A stretch of DNA of 32,291 nucleotides, taken from assembly GCA_948432605.1 (NCBI GenBank), contig CAOJCV010000004.1, positions 1-32,291 on the forward strand. Direction: 5' to 3'. How positions within the stretch are numbered: position 1 is the first letter of the stretch; each line of letters opens with the position of its first letter. Positions 1 to 8,287 of this stretch are shown piece by piece. A model generated the notes under the pieces. The model worked only from the letters and a program-made list of their open reading frames with translations, had not been told where the DNA came from and did no database searches. Origin of the DNA: an uncultured Mycoplasmatota bacterium (GTDB lineage: Bacteria > Bacillota_I > Bacilli_A > RF39 > UBA660). The position numbers and the translations under genes were made by a program.

Positions 1-1235
1 AAAGTGGAAACACGAAAACATATTCAGGAAATACAAATAACATTATCATAAAAGTGAGAGATAATGTTGGCAATGTTTATACACATGGAGCGATTAGTAT
101 TACAAAGATTGATAAAACTAATCCAACAGCTAAGATAAGTGCAACAGTTAGTTTAAATACTATTACAGTAAAAGACAATGGTTCAAGTGACTCACAAAGT
201 GGAATATCAAAAAGAGAATATAAATTAGATAGTGGCTCATGGTATAGCGGAAATACAACTTATAATTTTACTAATGTTTCTGATGGAAGTCACACTGTTT
301 ATATAAGAATAACAGATAGTGTAGGGAATTCTAGTACTGCTTCTGTTAGTGTTATTGTAAATAGTACCAATGTTTATGTCTCTAGTAGTGGAAATGATAG
401 TAATATTGGATCTTCTTCTTCTCCAGTTGCTACATTAGCTTCTGCATACTCCAAAGTGAAAAATGGTGGAAATATTATTCTTCTTAATAATATCACGCAA
501 ACTTCTACTGCTAATTTTAATAATTCTAGTAAAAGTGTGACTTTAAAAAGTAATGGAAGTAGTATTTTTTCTATTACAAGAGGAAGTTCTTTAAAAGGAT
601 CTATTTTAAGTGTTACGAATAAAAGTACTTTGACAACAACTAATATAACATTTGATGGTAATAATGTTTCTGCTACCAATCCTCTAGTATCTATAAATGG
701 TGCTACTGTAAATTTAAATTCTGGTACTACAATCAAACGTGGAAATAATACTTCTGCACATAATGGTGGAGGTTTAGGAATTATAGGTGGAAGTACTGTG
801 AATATAAATGGTGCGACAATTACTGGAAATAAGGTTCAAACTAGTGCTCCTCAAGGTGGAGGAATATATATTTCTGGCAAAAGTATTGTGACTATGAATA
901 GTGGGACGATATCTAACAATTCAGCTCTTGCAACAGGAGACGCTTGGAGTTGTGGTGGAGGAGTTATGATATGGGAAAGTACTTTTGTATTAAATGGAGG
1001 TTCTGTTCTTAATAATATTTCTACTAATGTAGGTGGAGGATTTAGTATGGGAGGAGCTACTTCTGATGCCATGTTACATATTGCTGGTGGAACTATAAGT
1101 GGAAATTCAGCCAGAGGTAGTGGAGCATTTGCTAATAGTCAGTCTTCTGATATCAATGTTATTATTCGAAAAACGGGTGGTAATGTGACAGATGCTTTGG
1201 TAGCTGATTCTCCAGCTAAAGTACACTATTTTTAA
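1..1235 (+). CDS. Secreted surface protein, Ig-like repeats plus beta-helix (3' end, partial at left edge)
   Basis: The reading frame is already open at base 3, so the true start lies outside the window; the first in-frame GTG (54) is internal. The visible part begins with the end of one Ig-like module and a full second module (D-G-S-H-T-V-Y-I-R-I-T-D-S-V-G-N core). The two share the S-G-N-T...Y-S-G-N-T and D-x-V-G-N patterns. From about base 370 the sequence changes to a Ser/Thr/Asn/Gly-rich repetitive stretch beginning VYVSSSGND. This is typical of right-handed parallel beta-helix (pectin-lyase-like, DUF1565-like) adhesins, with repeated NGGT/NGGS/GGG turns. The C-terminus (AKVHYF) has no LPxTG motif and no membrane segment, so anchoring must be N-terminal or non-covalent. 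A surface location and adhesin or matrix role are inferred; substrate unknown. Confidence 0.75.
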   Translation, partial: SGNTKTYSGNTNNIIIKVRDNVGNVYTHGAISITKIDKTNPTAKISATVSLNTITVKDNGSSDSQSGISKREYKLDSGSWYSGNTTYNFTNVSDGSHTVYIRITDSVGNSSTASVSVIVNSTNVYVSSSGNDSNIGSSSSPVATLASAYSKVKNGGNIILLNNITQTSTANFNNSSKSVTLKSNGSSIFSITRGSSLKGSILSVTNKSTLTTTNITFDGNNVSATNPLVSINGATVNLNSGTTIKRGNNTSAHNGGGLGIIGGSTVNINGATITGNKVQTSAPQGGGIYISGKSIVTMNSGTISNNSALATGDAWSCGGGVMIWESTFVLNGGSVLNNISTNVGGGFSMGGATSDAMLHIAGGTISGNSARGSGAFANSQSSDINVIIRKTGGNVTDALVADSPAKVHYF

Positions 1236-1246
1236 ATAATTGCATT

Positions 1247-1275
1247 AAAAAAACTGTTTTTAAGACAGTTTTTTT
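1247..1275. terminator. Bidirectional Rho-independent terminator between convergent genes
   Basis: Perfect 11-bp inverted repeat AAAAAAACTGT / ACAGTTTTTTT around a 7-nt loop (TTTTAAG). It is flanked by T-runs in both directions, so it can serve the beta-helix gene on the plus strand and the minus-strand gene, whose stop codon lies inside the hairpin. Confidence 0.85.
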
Positions 1276-1580
1276 ATTTCTTCTTCACCAACTATTTTAG
1301 CCCATCTTGCATAATATATTTTATTTTCATTTAGTATTGTTTTTTCTAATAAAAGATTACCCTCATTATCATACCATCCAACAAAACTATACCCTTCTTT
1401 TTCAGGCTTAGGAACTGATTTTATAGAATTATTTTTTCTGATTTCTTTTGTTTCAAATATATTGTTATCTACCACAAAAGTTATTTTGTAAACATTACAT
1501 TTAAATATTAAAGTGATTCCTAAAATCATTGTAATTAAAAAAATAATAAGATAAGCTATGTTTCTATATTTTTCTTTCAT
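1260..1580 (-). CDS. Small membrane-anchored protein with InlB B-repeat (Flg_new) domain
   Basis: The product is 106 aa from the ATG at 1580. One N-terminal hydrophobic segment (NIAYLIIFLITMILGITLIFK) is followed by an external domain. That domain contains the InlB B-repeat / Listeria-Bacteroides repeat signature: an ITFVVDNN strand, then PEKEGYSFVGWYDNEG, ending YYARW. These beta-grasp-like repeats are usually found on secreted surface proteins; here there is a single copy. An upstream TTG at 1625 in the same frame would add 15 residues but lacks a ribosome site and lies in the -35 box. The ATG at 1580 has GGTG about 6 bases upstream and a -10 box just before it, so it was chosen. Function unknown; a small surface-exposed protein is the safest reading. 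Confidence 0.65.
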   Translation of the reverse strand: MKEKYRNIAYLIIFLITMILGITLIFKCNVYKITFVVDNNIFETKEIRKNNSIKSVPKPEKEGYSFVGWYDNEGNLLLEKTILNENKIYYARWAKIVGEEEIKKLS

Positions 1581-1595
1581 GCTTTCACCATAAAA

Positions 1596-1625
1596 ATTAT
1601 AACATGTTTTTTTCTTCTTCGACAA
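1596..1625 (-). promoter_or_regulatory. Promoter of the InlB-repeat gene
   Basis: Minus strand: -35 TTGTCG (1625-1620), 18-bp spacer, -10 TATAAT (1601-1596). The expected start near 1589 gives a very short leader ending in GGTGAAAGC before the ATG at 1580. Confidence 0.55.
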
Positions 1626-1669
1626 TCTTTTTTTCTTTTGTGTGATTTAATAATAGGGGAGTGAATTAT

Positions 1670-1849
1670 ATGAAAGTAAAATGTTTTGATGAAAATTCAG
1701 AAAAGGATTTAGAATCTAAAATAAATTCTTTTCTTGCATCTATAAATGGTGATATAATAGAAATTAAGTATGAGGTCGCGATCGGAATTCAAGGTGAAGA
1801 TCAAATTTATTGTTTTTCTGCGATGGTGATTTATTGTGCAAAGGAATGA
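1670..1849 (+). CDS. Cse60-like small protein (DUF2758 family)
   Basis: The product is 59 aa from the ATG at 1670, preceded by AGGGGAGTG with about 8 bases of spacing. An in-frame GTG at 1661 lies inside that ribosome site and was rejected. The sequence MKVKCFDENSEKDLESKIN ... IYCFSAMVIY matches the layout of Bacillus Cse60/YteV, whose conserved core ends in IYCFSAMIIY. Cse60 is a sigma-E-dependent sporulation protein in Bacillus subtilis; its biochemical function is unknown, and nothing here proves that this organism sporulates. The stop codon ends 4 bases before the start of the flippase gene, so the two are probably translated from one message. Confidence 0.75.
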   Translation: MKVKCFDENSEKDLESKINSFLASINGDIIEIKYEVAIGIQGEDQIYCFSAMVIYCAKE

Positions 1850-1853
1850 TACA

Positions 1854-3503
1854 ATGAAAAAAAGCTCTTTTATTGAAGGAACTATCATTGCAACTCTTGC
1901 AATAGTAATTACAAAAATTTTAGGGATGTTATATGTAATTCCTTTTTATGCAATGATTGGTGTAAAAGGAAGTGCTCTTTATGCGTATGCTTATAATATT
2001 TATGTTATATTTTTAGATATTTCTTCTGCAGGACTTCCTGTTGCTATTTCTAAAATTATTAAGGAGTATAATACGCTTGGTTTAATGGATGCTAAGAAAA
2101 GAGCATATCAATTAGGGAAAAAGATTATAAATTCAGTATCGGTTGTAGCTTTTATAATTTTATTTTTCTTTGCAGAAAGTCTCGCGACATTAATTCTTGG
2201 AGAATTACAAGGCGGTAATACGATTTTAGATGTTACTTTTGTGATTCGTTGCGTTTCTTTTGCAATTTTGGTTATTCCATTTCTTAGTGTTTCTAAAGGT
2301 TATTTACAAGGTCACAATATTATAAATGTTTCTAGTTTTAGTCAAGTAATTGAGCAAATTGTCAGGATTACTATTATTTTAGGAGGATGTTATCTTGCAT
2401 TAAATGTATTTCATCTTTCTTTAACGACATCGGTAGGAATTGCAGTTTTTGGAGCTTTTGTTGGAGGAATTGTAGCTATTTGTTATATTCAGTGGAATAT
2501 GCGAAAGTATAAAAAAGAATTAGGTCTTATCGATTCTCCAAAAAAAGATAAAGTTACTAATTTAGAAATTGTTAAAAAGATTTTAATGTATGCTGTTCCT
2601 TTTATTATTATAGATGTCGCAGTTTCAATTTATAATTTTGTAGATATGGTTTTTATTTCCAGAACAATGACGTCTTTAGGATATTCAGCTTCAGTAACGG
2701 AGTTTGTCACTTCTTCTGTTGCAACTTGGTCTGGTAAAATTAGTATGATTGTTAATTCAATCGCTATGGGTTTAACTGTAAGCTTAATTCCAAATATTGT
2801 GGAAGCATACACTTTAAAAAAATGGGATTTAGTAGAGTCTAGGCTTAACAAAGCTTTACAAATTATTTTTATTACATGTATACCTATGGTAATTGGAATT
2901 TCTTTATTATCTAAGCCTATTTGGAGTATTTTTTATGGTACTAGTGAGCTTCAATTAGGGTCTTTGGTTTTATCATTTTACATTTTTATTGCATTATTTT
3001 TTAATATTTACATGGTTACATCGTCAACTTTACAAAGTTTAAATAAATTTAAAGCTGTTTATTTTACAACTTTTCTTGGATATTTGACAAATGCTATTTT
3101 AGATATACCACTTATGATTTTATTTCATAAGTTAGGATTTCAACCATTTATTGGGGCTGTTACAGCAAGTGCATTAGGTTATTCTTTATCTGCCTTTTCT
3201 ACGATTTTGCTATTGCGAAAAAAGCATCAAATTAAATATGGAATAACAATTAAAACTTTGAAGAAAATTATAGTTCCTACTTGTGCTATGTTATTTGTTG
3301 TGGTTCTTCTTATGTGGTTAATGCCAGTAAATTATTTTAGTAAAGTTTCATGTATTTTTTATGTATCACTTATTTCTATTCTTGGGGCTTTTGTATATTT
3401 ATTTATTTCTTATAGACAAAATTTATTAAGCGAAATATTTGGAAAAGAATATTTACAAAAAGTTGTCAAAAGATTAACGTTAGGAAAAATTAATTTAAAG
3501 TAA
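1854..3503 (+). CDS. YtgP/SpoVB/MurJ-type MOP-superfamily flippase
   Basis: The product is 549 aa from the ATG at 1854, chosen because AAAGGA lies about 8 bases upstream; the in-frame GTG at 1836 lies in the preceding gene. About 14 hydrophobic segments cover the protein. The N-terminus (SFIEGTIIATLAIVITKILGMLYVIPF) is typical of the polysaccharide-biosynthesis/SpoVB/YtgP branch of the MOP/MATE superfamily. Conserved elements include the amphipathic G-S-A-L-Y-A-Y-A-Y-N-I-Y region, SAGLPVAISKII, and SKGYLQGHN near residue 145. Members flip lipid-linked envelope precursors such as lipid II (YtgP/MurJ of B. subtilis) or act in spore cortex synthesis (SpoVB); the substrate here cannot be decided from sequence. 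It sits directly behind a Cse60-like gene. Confidence 0.85.
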   Translation: MKKSSFIEGTIIATLAIVITKILGMLYVIPFYAMIGVKGSALYAYAYNIYVIFLDISSAGLPVAISKIIKEYNTLGLMDAKKRAYQLGKKIINSVSVVAFIILFFFAESLATLILGELQGGNTILDVTFVIRCVSFAILVIPFLSVSKGYLQGHNIINVSSFSQVIEQIVRITIILGGCYLALNVFHLSLTTSVGIAVFGAFVGGIVAICYIQWNMRKYKKELGLIDSPKKDKVTNLEIVKKILMYAVPFIIIDVAVSIYNFVDMVFISRTMTSLGYSASVTEFVTSSVATWSGKISMIVNSIAMGLTVSLIPNIVEAYTLKKWDLVESRLNKALQIIFITCIPMVIGISLLSKPIWSIFYGTSELQLGSLVLSFYIFIALFFNIYMVTSSTLQSLNKFKAVYFTTFLGYLTNAILDIPLMILFHKLGFQPFIGAVTASALGYSLSAFSTILLLRKKHQIKYGITIKTLKKIIVPTCAMLFVVVLLMWLMPVNYFSKVSCIFYVSLISILGAFVYLFISYRQNLLSEIFGKEYLQKVVKRLTLGKINLK

Positions 3504-3525
3504 AATTTAAATTAATATAAATAAA

Positions 3526-3542
3526 AAAGTGCTAAGCACTTT
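3526..3542 (-). terminator. Terminator of the Met/Asn-rich protein gene
   Basis: AAAGTGCT and AGCACTTT form an 8-bp inverted repeat around one base (effectively a 5-nt loop). On the minus strand it is followed by TTTTTTAT. It overlaps the stop codon of the minus-strand gene and also lies just beyond the flippase gene, but the plus side lacks a T-run. Confidence 0.6.
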
Positions 3543-3879
3543 AAACCATATACATATTTCCATCATCATAGTTGGTTGTATTATTAAATGCATTTCCTTC
3601 TAATTTTGAAAGTCTTGCATCTAAACGGTTGATATTTCTTTCTAATTTTGATATTCTACTTTCAAGTTCAGTCATAGAAGAGTTATTTGGATTCATATTT
3701 GGATAAGCTGGTAGTGGGGTAGGCATCGGAATATTTTGTGATGCATAAAAGTTAGCGCTAGCTGTGTTCATAGTGTTTGGCATTCCCATATTTGGACCCA
3801 TCATTGGATTCATATTTTGTCCCATTGCACTCATGTTAAAATTTGAACTTTCAAAAAATGAATTACGGTCTTTTTTCAT
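3541..3879 (-). CDS. Met/Asn/Pro-rich protein with C-terminal coiled coil, hypothetical
   Basis: The product is 112 aa with a very strong ribosome site (AAAGGAGG) before the ATG at 3879. Residues about 15-65 are low-complexity, rich in Met, Asn and Pro with repeated MGxNMxP-like units (MNPMMGPNMGMPNTMN). Residues about 70-95 form a heptad-like stretch (LESRISKLERNINRLDARLSKLE) expected to make a coiled coil. There is no signal peptide or membrane segment. Short Met/Asn/Pro-rich proteins with a coiled coil occur among Bacillota coat or assembly proteins, but no family is recognised here and no function is assigned. It is transcribed divergently from trmB. Confidence 0.65.
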   Translation of the reverse strand: MKKDRNSFFESSNFNMSAMGQNMNPMMGPNMGMPNTMNTASANFYASQNIPMPTPLPAYPNMNPNNSSMTELESRISKLERNINRLDARLSKLEGNAFNNTTNYDDGNMYMV

Positions 3880-3891
3880 AAAGTCCTCCTT

Positions 3892-3904
3892 TATAATAAC
3901 TATA
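3892..3904. promoter_or_regulatory. Putative divergent promoter region (Met/Asn-rich gene and trmB)
   Basis: The 52-base gap between the divergent genes holds TATAAT on the plus strand (3892-3897, possible trmB -10) and TATAGT on the minus strand (3904-3899, possible -10 for the other gene). Neither has a clear -35 box, and the two boxes nearly abut. Confidence 0.35.
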
Positions 3905-3931
3905 TGCTAATTTTTAGAAAGAAGTGATAAT

Positions 3932-4564
3932 ATGCGTTTAAGAAATGTAAAAAATGCGAAAGAAAAATTAGAATCTTGTAATCTTTTTATTGCAAATCCA
4001 GTAGATTATAAAGAAAAATGGAGTAGTGTTTTTCAAAATGATCATGAGATACATCTTGAAATTGGTATGGGAAAAGGAGATTTTTTAATTGCTATGGCAA
4101 AAGCTTATCCTAATATTAATTTTATAGGTATGGAAAAATATGAAAGTGTTTTGGTAAGGGCAATCGAAAAAATATCTTTAGAGAATATTCCTAATTTAAG
4201 ATTTATGTGTTTTGACGCAAAAAATCTTCAGGATGTTTTTTATAAAGAAATTTCGAAAATTTATCTTAATTTTTCAGATCCTTGGCCAAAAACTAGACAT
4301 GCTAAAAGAAGACTTACTCATGCCAATTTTTTGGCAATTTATGATAATCTTTTTCAAAATGAAAAAGTAATAGTACAGAAAACGGATAATATTGATTTGT
4401 TTGCTTTTAGTTTGGAACAATTATCTTTATATGGTTATATTTTTAAACGTGTAAGTTTAGATCTTTCTTCTTTGGCTATTCCTAATTTTAAAACTGAATA
4501 TGAACAAAAATTTGAAAATTTAGGTTATAAAATTAATTATGTAGAAGCATATAAGAAAATATAG
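3932..4564 (+). CDS. trmB: tRNA (guanine-N7-)-methyltransferase TrmB
   Basis: The 210-aa product, the normal length of TrmB, forms m7G at position 46 of tRNAs using S-adenosylmethionine. The SAM-binding loop is at residues 43-50 (EIGMGKGD). The family hallmark FSDPWPKTRHAKRRL starts at residue 114 and contains the conserved Asp116 and the Arg/His/Lys cluster. Near the C-terminus the family's T-E-Y-E-x-K-F motif is present (TEYEQKF). The ATG at 3932 is preceded by GAAAGAAGTG. It stands alone, divergent from the Met/Asn-rich protein gene, with no clear terminator before the next promoter. Confidence 0.95.
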   Translation: MRLRNVKNAKEKLESCNLFIANPVDYKEKWSSVFQNDHEIHLEIGMGKGDFLIAMAKAYPNINFIGMEKYESVLVRAIEKISLENIPNLRFMCFDAKNLQDVFYKEISKIYLNFSDPWPKTRHAKRRLTHANFLAIYDNLFQNEKVIVQKTDNIDLFAFSLEQLSLYGYIFKRVSLDLSSLAIPNFKTEYEQKFENLGYKINYVEAYKKI

Positions 4565-4610
4565 AAATTTGGCTGTATCTTTTTATTTCTTCTTTTTTTT
4601 ATTAAATATA

Positions 4611-4619
4611 TGTTATAAT
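4611..4619 (+). promoter_or_regulatory. Extended -10 promoter for the tandem paralogue pair
   Basis: TGTTATAAT (extended -10: TG, one base, TATAAT at 4614-4619), with only a T-rich tract where a -35 box would be. Transcription is expected to start near 4626, just ahead of the AGGTGGG ribosome site. Confidence 0.6.
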
Positions 4620-4644
4620 AGGTTCCATTAGGTGGGTGGTTTGT

Positions 4645-6474
4645 TTGGAATTATTTGATAAATTATTAGATAATGCTTTAGAATTAGAAATTCTTTTTTC
4701 AAAAATAAAAGATAAGGAATCAGAAAGGCATGTTTATTCTGTGCCATTAGAGTATTATATCTCTAAAGAAACAGAAATTTTAAAAAGTATTTCTGCTTCG
4801 GATTTAGAAAATCTTGTGTCTTATATGAAGTCACGTTATGGATTTACTTTTGATGGCTTGTTTTTTCCTAAATTTTTTCTTTATAAAGATAATCATTTAT
4901 GTGTTTTACGTGTTTATAGACAAATATTTCAATTGAATCAGTTTTATCAGTTACAGAAATTGAGCAATGTATCTTGTTTTGAAGCTGAAAAATTAAGTAT
5001 TAGTTCTTACATGGTTGGTGTAAAAAATCAAGCAAATGCGATTTCTCTTTTTGAATCTATTTTGTTAAATAATTATCTTACTTTAGATTCTAAATATGAA
5101 TCAAAATTATCTTATCTTTATTTAACACTTGATAATAAATCTTGTGTCAAAAAGGATGTTTTTTCTTCTTCATTCATAGAAGATGTTCTAAAGTTTGTTG
5201 GATGCGATATTTATGAACTTTCAAATTCTATTTTTGAGCATTGTTTTAATTCAGAATTTTTAAGTATCTTTCAAAGTTATTTCTTTTCTTTAGAAGAAGA
5301 GTATCGCCAAGATATTTTTCAATTTATAAAAGCGGCTTATTTAAAGTGTAAAGAACATAATGAATCTTTATCTTGTGATTGGGTTACAGATTTTTTGAAA
5401 GATTATTTTGTTGGGCAATTAAATTTTTCTTTAATCGAGCCTCTTGCTATAAAACCATCTGCAAAAATAAAAAATTTCAGTTTTTCTGAACTTTCTTATT
5501 TTGATAGCATCTTCTTTTCTCTTATGGATATGACAAAGGAAATTTGGCATTTTTGTAAAGTAGTTATGGAAAGTAAGGCTAACAATGAACCAACTGAATC
5601 TCGTACTATTTATTATGAAAAGATAAAATCTTTATTGGCTAATAGAGAAATGTTCATGGATAAAATTGTTAATTTTGAAGATTTTCAGGAATATGTTCTT
5701 TTAGTTTATGGTGTAGAAGAAATAGACCCACTTTTTCTTGTTTCTCTTACCTCATCTGTTATTCATAATAGTTCTTTAGAAGATATTGAAGTAGAATATT
5801 CTTTAATAGAGGAATTTGTAGTGCGTTTTATTTTAGATTCTTCTAAAAGTATTGAACTTGATAGTAAGATCGAGCAAGATGGGATTTCAACTTCTTTATA
5901 TGAGCCTGATATTGATGAAGTTTCCATGCGTGTTTCAAAATTAGAAAAGGTATTGAAAGCATTTATTTCTTATTTTCGTAGTCATTCTACAGAAGAAGAC
6001 TTTTATGAAAAAATGAATGAATTACAATTTGATGTTGAGGATCTTTTTGAAGAAGAATCATTAAGTGAAGAAATGGATTCTATTATTTACAATAATTTTC
6101 AATTTTGTTTATATCAATATTTACTTACTCATCAAAACGATTCCTCATGTTACAAAGAAATATTATATGCTTATATTATTACTCATTTATTAGATGGAGA
6201 ATTAGACCTTTTAATTCAAAATGATTTTCAAAATAATCAAATTCCTTTAAGTACAAGAGAATTAAGTGAAAAGGAACTTATGGATTTAGAAGAAGAGTAT
6301 TATTCTCTTATTGAAATGATGTGTGAAAATTATCCTTTAAAAAGTGATTTTTCAGATACAGTATTTCACATTTATATAGAAGCATTGTCTTATATCTTTT
6401 CTGAAGAATCTTTGAATGCTTTTGAAAATTTATATTTTGGAGATCAAAATATTTTAAAAAAAGGTGGAAAATAA
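4645..6474 (+). CDS. Unrecognised large helical protein, paralogue A of a tandem pair
   Basis: The product is 609 aa if started at TTG 4645, which has AGGTGGG about 9 bases upstream; the in-frame GTG at 4636 overlaps that site. It is soluble, predicted mostly alpha-helical, acidic and rich in Phe, Tyr, Ser and Glu, with no signal peptide or membrane segment. I do not recognise a domain. It is clearly related to the next gene: both have a YGFTF/FGFTF element (residues 65-69 here) followed by a V-x-R-x-Y-Q/R motif. Both also have a mid-protein F-D-S-I-F-x-x-L segment, and matching C-terminal segments (L-L-I-Q-N-D-F here, L-I-K-Q-D-F in B, each followed by an L-I-E/F-I-E helix). It ends one base before the partner's start, so the two are probably made together and could form a heterodimer (inference). 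Confidence 0.7.
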   Translation: MELFDKLLDNALELEILFSKIKDKESERHVYSVPLEYYISKETEILKSISASDLENLVSYMKSRYGFTFDGLFFPKFFLYKDNHLCVLRVYRQIFQLNQFYQLQKLSNVSCFEAEKLSISSYMVGVKNQANAISLFESILLNNYLTLDSKYESKLSYLYLTLDNKSCVKKDVFSSSFIEDVLKFVGCDIYELSNSIFEHCFNSEFLSIFQSYFFSLEEEYRQDIFQFIKAAYLKCKEHNESLSCDWVTDFLKDYFVGQLNFSLIEPLAIKPSAKIKNFSFSELSYFDSIFFSLMDMTKEIWHFCKVVMESKANNEPTESRTIYYEKIKSLLANREMFMDKIVNFEDFQEYVLLVYGVEEIDPLFLVSLTSSVIHNSSLEDIEVEYSLIEEFVVRFILDSSKSIELDSKIEQDGISTSLYEPDIDEVSMRVSKLEKVLKAFISYFRSHSTEEDFYEKMNELQFDVEDLFEEESLSEEMDSIIYNNFQFCLYQYLLTHQNDSSCYKEILYAYIITHLLDGELDLLIQNDFQNNQIPLSTRELSEKELMDLEEEYYSLIEMMCENYPLKSDFSDTVFHIYIEALSYIFSEESLNAFENLYFGDQNILKKGGK

Positions 6475-6475
6475 T

Positions 6476-8230
6476 ATGGAAAGTTATGAACAGATAAATA
6501 ATTATAGTAATTGTATATATAAAATTTTAAAAAAAATGAATCAAAATGATTTAAAAGAGGAAGAATATGAATTACTTAATTCGCTTCTTCGAGAAATTTA
6601 TCAAAAAGAAGAGACTTATCTTGGTAATATGAATTCTAAGTCTTTTCAAGATTTAATTATTTATATAAAAGAAACATTTGGTTTTACTTTTTCAGAAACA
6701 ATCTATGAAGCATTAATTACTTATTCTTTTGAATTACCAGTTTTTAGAACTTATCAAAGAGTGAAAACAGAATATGACCGTCGCAGATTTTCTTCTCTTT
6801 TTATAAAAGAAGAAAATTCTTTTGTAGAAAATGAAATGATAAAAAAGATGAAAGATGCTCAAAAATGTATTTTTGGTTTGGATTTTTGTGTACATCGTTA
6901 TGTAAAAGATTATGATGATTTTACTTTGCAATATTTATTTTCTTCTTTTTCCTATCCTTTTAGTTCTAGTTTTACTTTTTTAGAAAACTTATTTTTGAAA
7001 GAAGATACTTATTTATCCTTAGATTATGAATATTCTTTTCCTGTTGTGCAAAGTTATCTCTTTTCTTTCATTCATACTTTTTTGAAAACTTCTAATTTAA
7101 AATATTTGGAGTATTTTAAATATTATATTACTTTAATTCCAGATGATTTTTATGAAGAGTTAGTTCAATCTCTTGAGGCTCAATATGCAAGTATTCAGCA
7201 TGCTGATTTTTCTTCTAAAGATTTAGATTCTTTAAATCAAGTATTTCTTATAAGTGGTTTACGAAAAATGAATTTAAATAATTCTTTAGAAGCAGAAGAA
7301 ACGTTTAAAAGTGAATTATTACAATTTTCTTATTCTGATATTGTAGAATTTGATTCTATTTTTTCTGAACTATATTCTTTTTCTTCTGCAATTTTGAATT
7401 TAATGTATCAAATTTATCAAAGTAAAATAAATCATGAAAATAGAGAAGCTAGGGAACTATTATTTATTAAACTCGTTAAATTAAATCAAGTAGAAAATGA
7501 GTTTTTGGATAAGGTATCTAATGTAGAATTGTTTCAAAAATATATTATGATTTGTAATGATACAAATTTTGTAACTTTACCGTTTCAACTTTATGATGTA
7601 GCTTTAGAAATTTTAAATTCTTCAAAAGATTTAAGTTTAGTAAAGAGACTTATACGTGATCGAGTTTATTCTAAGGCTATGCTTTTAAAAGAGAATCAAT
7701 CTTCTTTTCCGATTGCTTTTGATTCTGAAGTTTTGGTAATTGATCATCCTGTTCATTCTATTGGAGATTTATTTAACTATTTACTTTCTTTTACTTCTTC
7801 AGTAGACTCATCAATTCAAGAACCTTTTTGTATGGATCGTATTTTAGTTTATCAAGATCAGGAAATGTATCGTTATTTTAAAGAACATTTAACAGAAGAA
7901 AATCAAAGTCTTTATTATTTAATGATGTATCTTTTACTTTACCGAGATCCTTCTATTCTTACTACTTTAATTAAACAAGACTTTGAATATGATTATTCTA
8001 CAATTGCGCCTCAAATTAATTTAGATGATTTACTTCAAGTTGGTGAAATTCTTCATAATTTTATTGAACTTGCTTGTGAAGAATCTTTAGAACGTGAGAA
8101 ACCTGAATTATTTATGGCTTATTTAAAAACTTTTGAACCTTTTTTATCAAAAGAAATGTGTCAAACGCTTTTGGATGCTTATGAAGGAACTAGAGAAGAA
8201 TTTAAAAGAGAAAGAAAAAGGCGAGAATAG
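6476..8230 (+). CDS. Unrecognised large helical protein, paralogue B of a tandem pair
   Basis: The product is 584 aa from the ATG at 6476, with AGGTGG 8 bases upstream overlapping the end of paralogue A; an in-frame GTG at 6464 lies inside that ribosome site. It is helical, soluble and acidic, apart from a very basic tail (F-K-R-E-R-K-R-R-E). The shared FGFTF motif lies at about residues 68-72. Similarity to A is spread over the full length, so this is an old duplication rather than a shared small domain. No known catalytic motif, nucleotide-binding loop or metal-binding cluster is visible. The gene ends inside a terminator, so the two paralogues form a closed two-gene operon separate from tex. 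Confidence 0.7.
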   Translation: MESYEQINNYSNCIYKILKKMNQNDLKEEEYELLNSLLREIYQKEETYLGNMNSKSFQDLIIYIKETFGFTFSETIYEALITYSFELPVFRTYQRVKTEYDRRRFSSLFIKEENSFVENEMIKKMKDAQKCIFGLDFCVHRYVKDYDDFTLQYLFSSFSYPFSSSFTFLENLFLKEDTYLSLDYEYSFPVVQSYLFSFIHTFLKTSNLKYLEYFKYYITLIPDDFYEELVQSLEAQYASIQHADFSSKDLDSLNQVFLISGLRKMNLNNSLEAEETFKSELLQFSYSDIVEFDSIFSELYSFSSAILNLMYQIYQSKINHENREARELLFIKLVKLNQVENEFLDKVSNVELFQKYIMICNDTNFVTLPFQLYDVALEILNSSKDLSLVKRLIRDRVYSKAMLLKENQSSFPIAFDSEVLVIDHPVHSIGDLFNYLLSFTSSVDSSIQEPFCMDRILVYQDQEMYRYFKEHLTEENQSLYYLMMYLLLYRDPSILTTLIKQDFEYDYSTIAPQINLDDLLQVGEILHNFIELACEESLEREKPELFMAYLKTFEPFLSKEMCQTLLDAYEGTREEFKRERKRRE

Positions 8231-8240
8231 CCTTTTTTTT
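8216..8240 (+). terminator. Rho-independent terminator of the tandem paralogue operon
   Basis: AAAAGGC / GCCTTTT stem with 7-nt loop (GAGAATA), followed by further T residues. The left arm is the last codons of paralogue B and the stop codon is in the hairpin. Confidence 0.85.
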
Positions 8241-8287
8241 CTTGCAAATTTTTAGTAAAATAAGAAAGGTATGTTAGGAGTGTAAGA

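Noticed and set aside
374-1072. Minus-strand reading frames inside the beta-helix gene
   Set aside because: They are shadows of the repetitive plus-strand gene, with no ribosome site or promoter.
1-1235. Possible tandem repeat array or CRISPR-like structure in the Ser/Asn-rich region
   Set aside because: The repetition is at protein level (beta-helix turns). There are no identical DNA repeats with regular spacers.
8242-8261. TTGCAA / TAAAAT as a promoter for tex
   Set aside because: The boxes are only 8 bases apart, which is not a usable spacing. A tex promoter must be nearby but cannot be placed.
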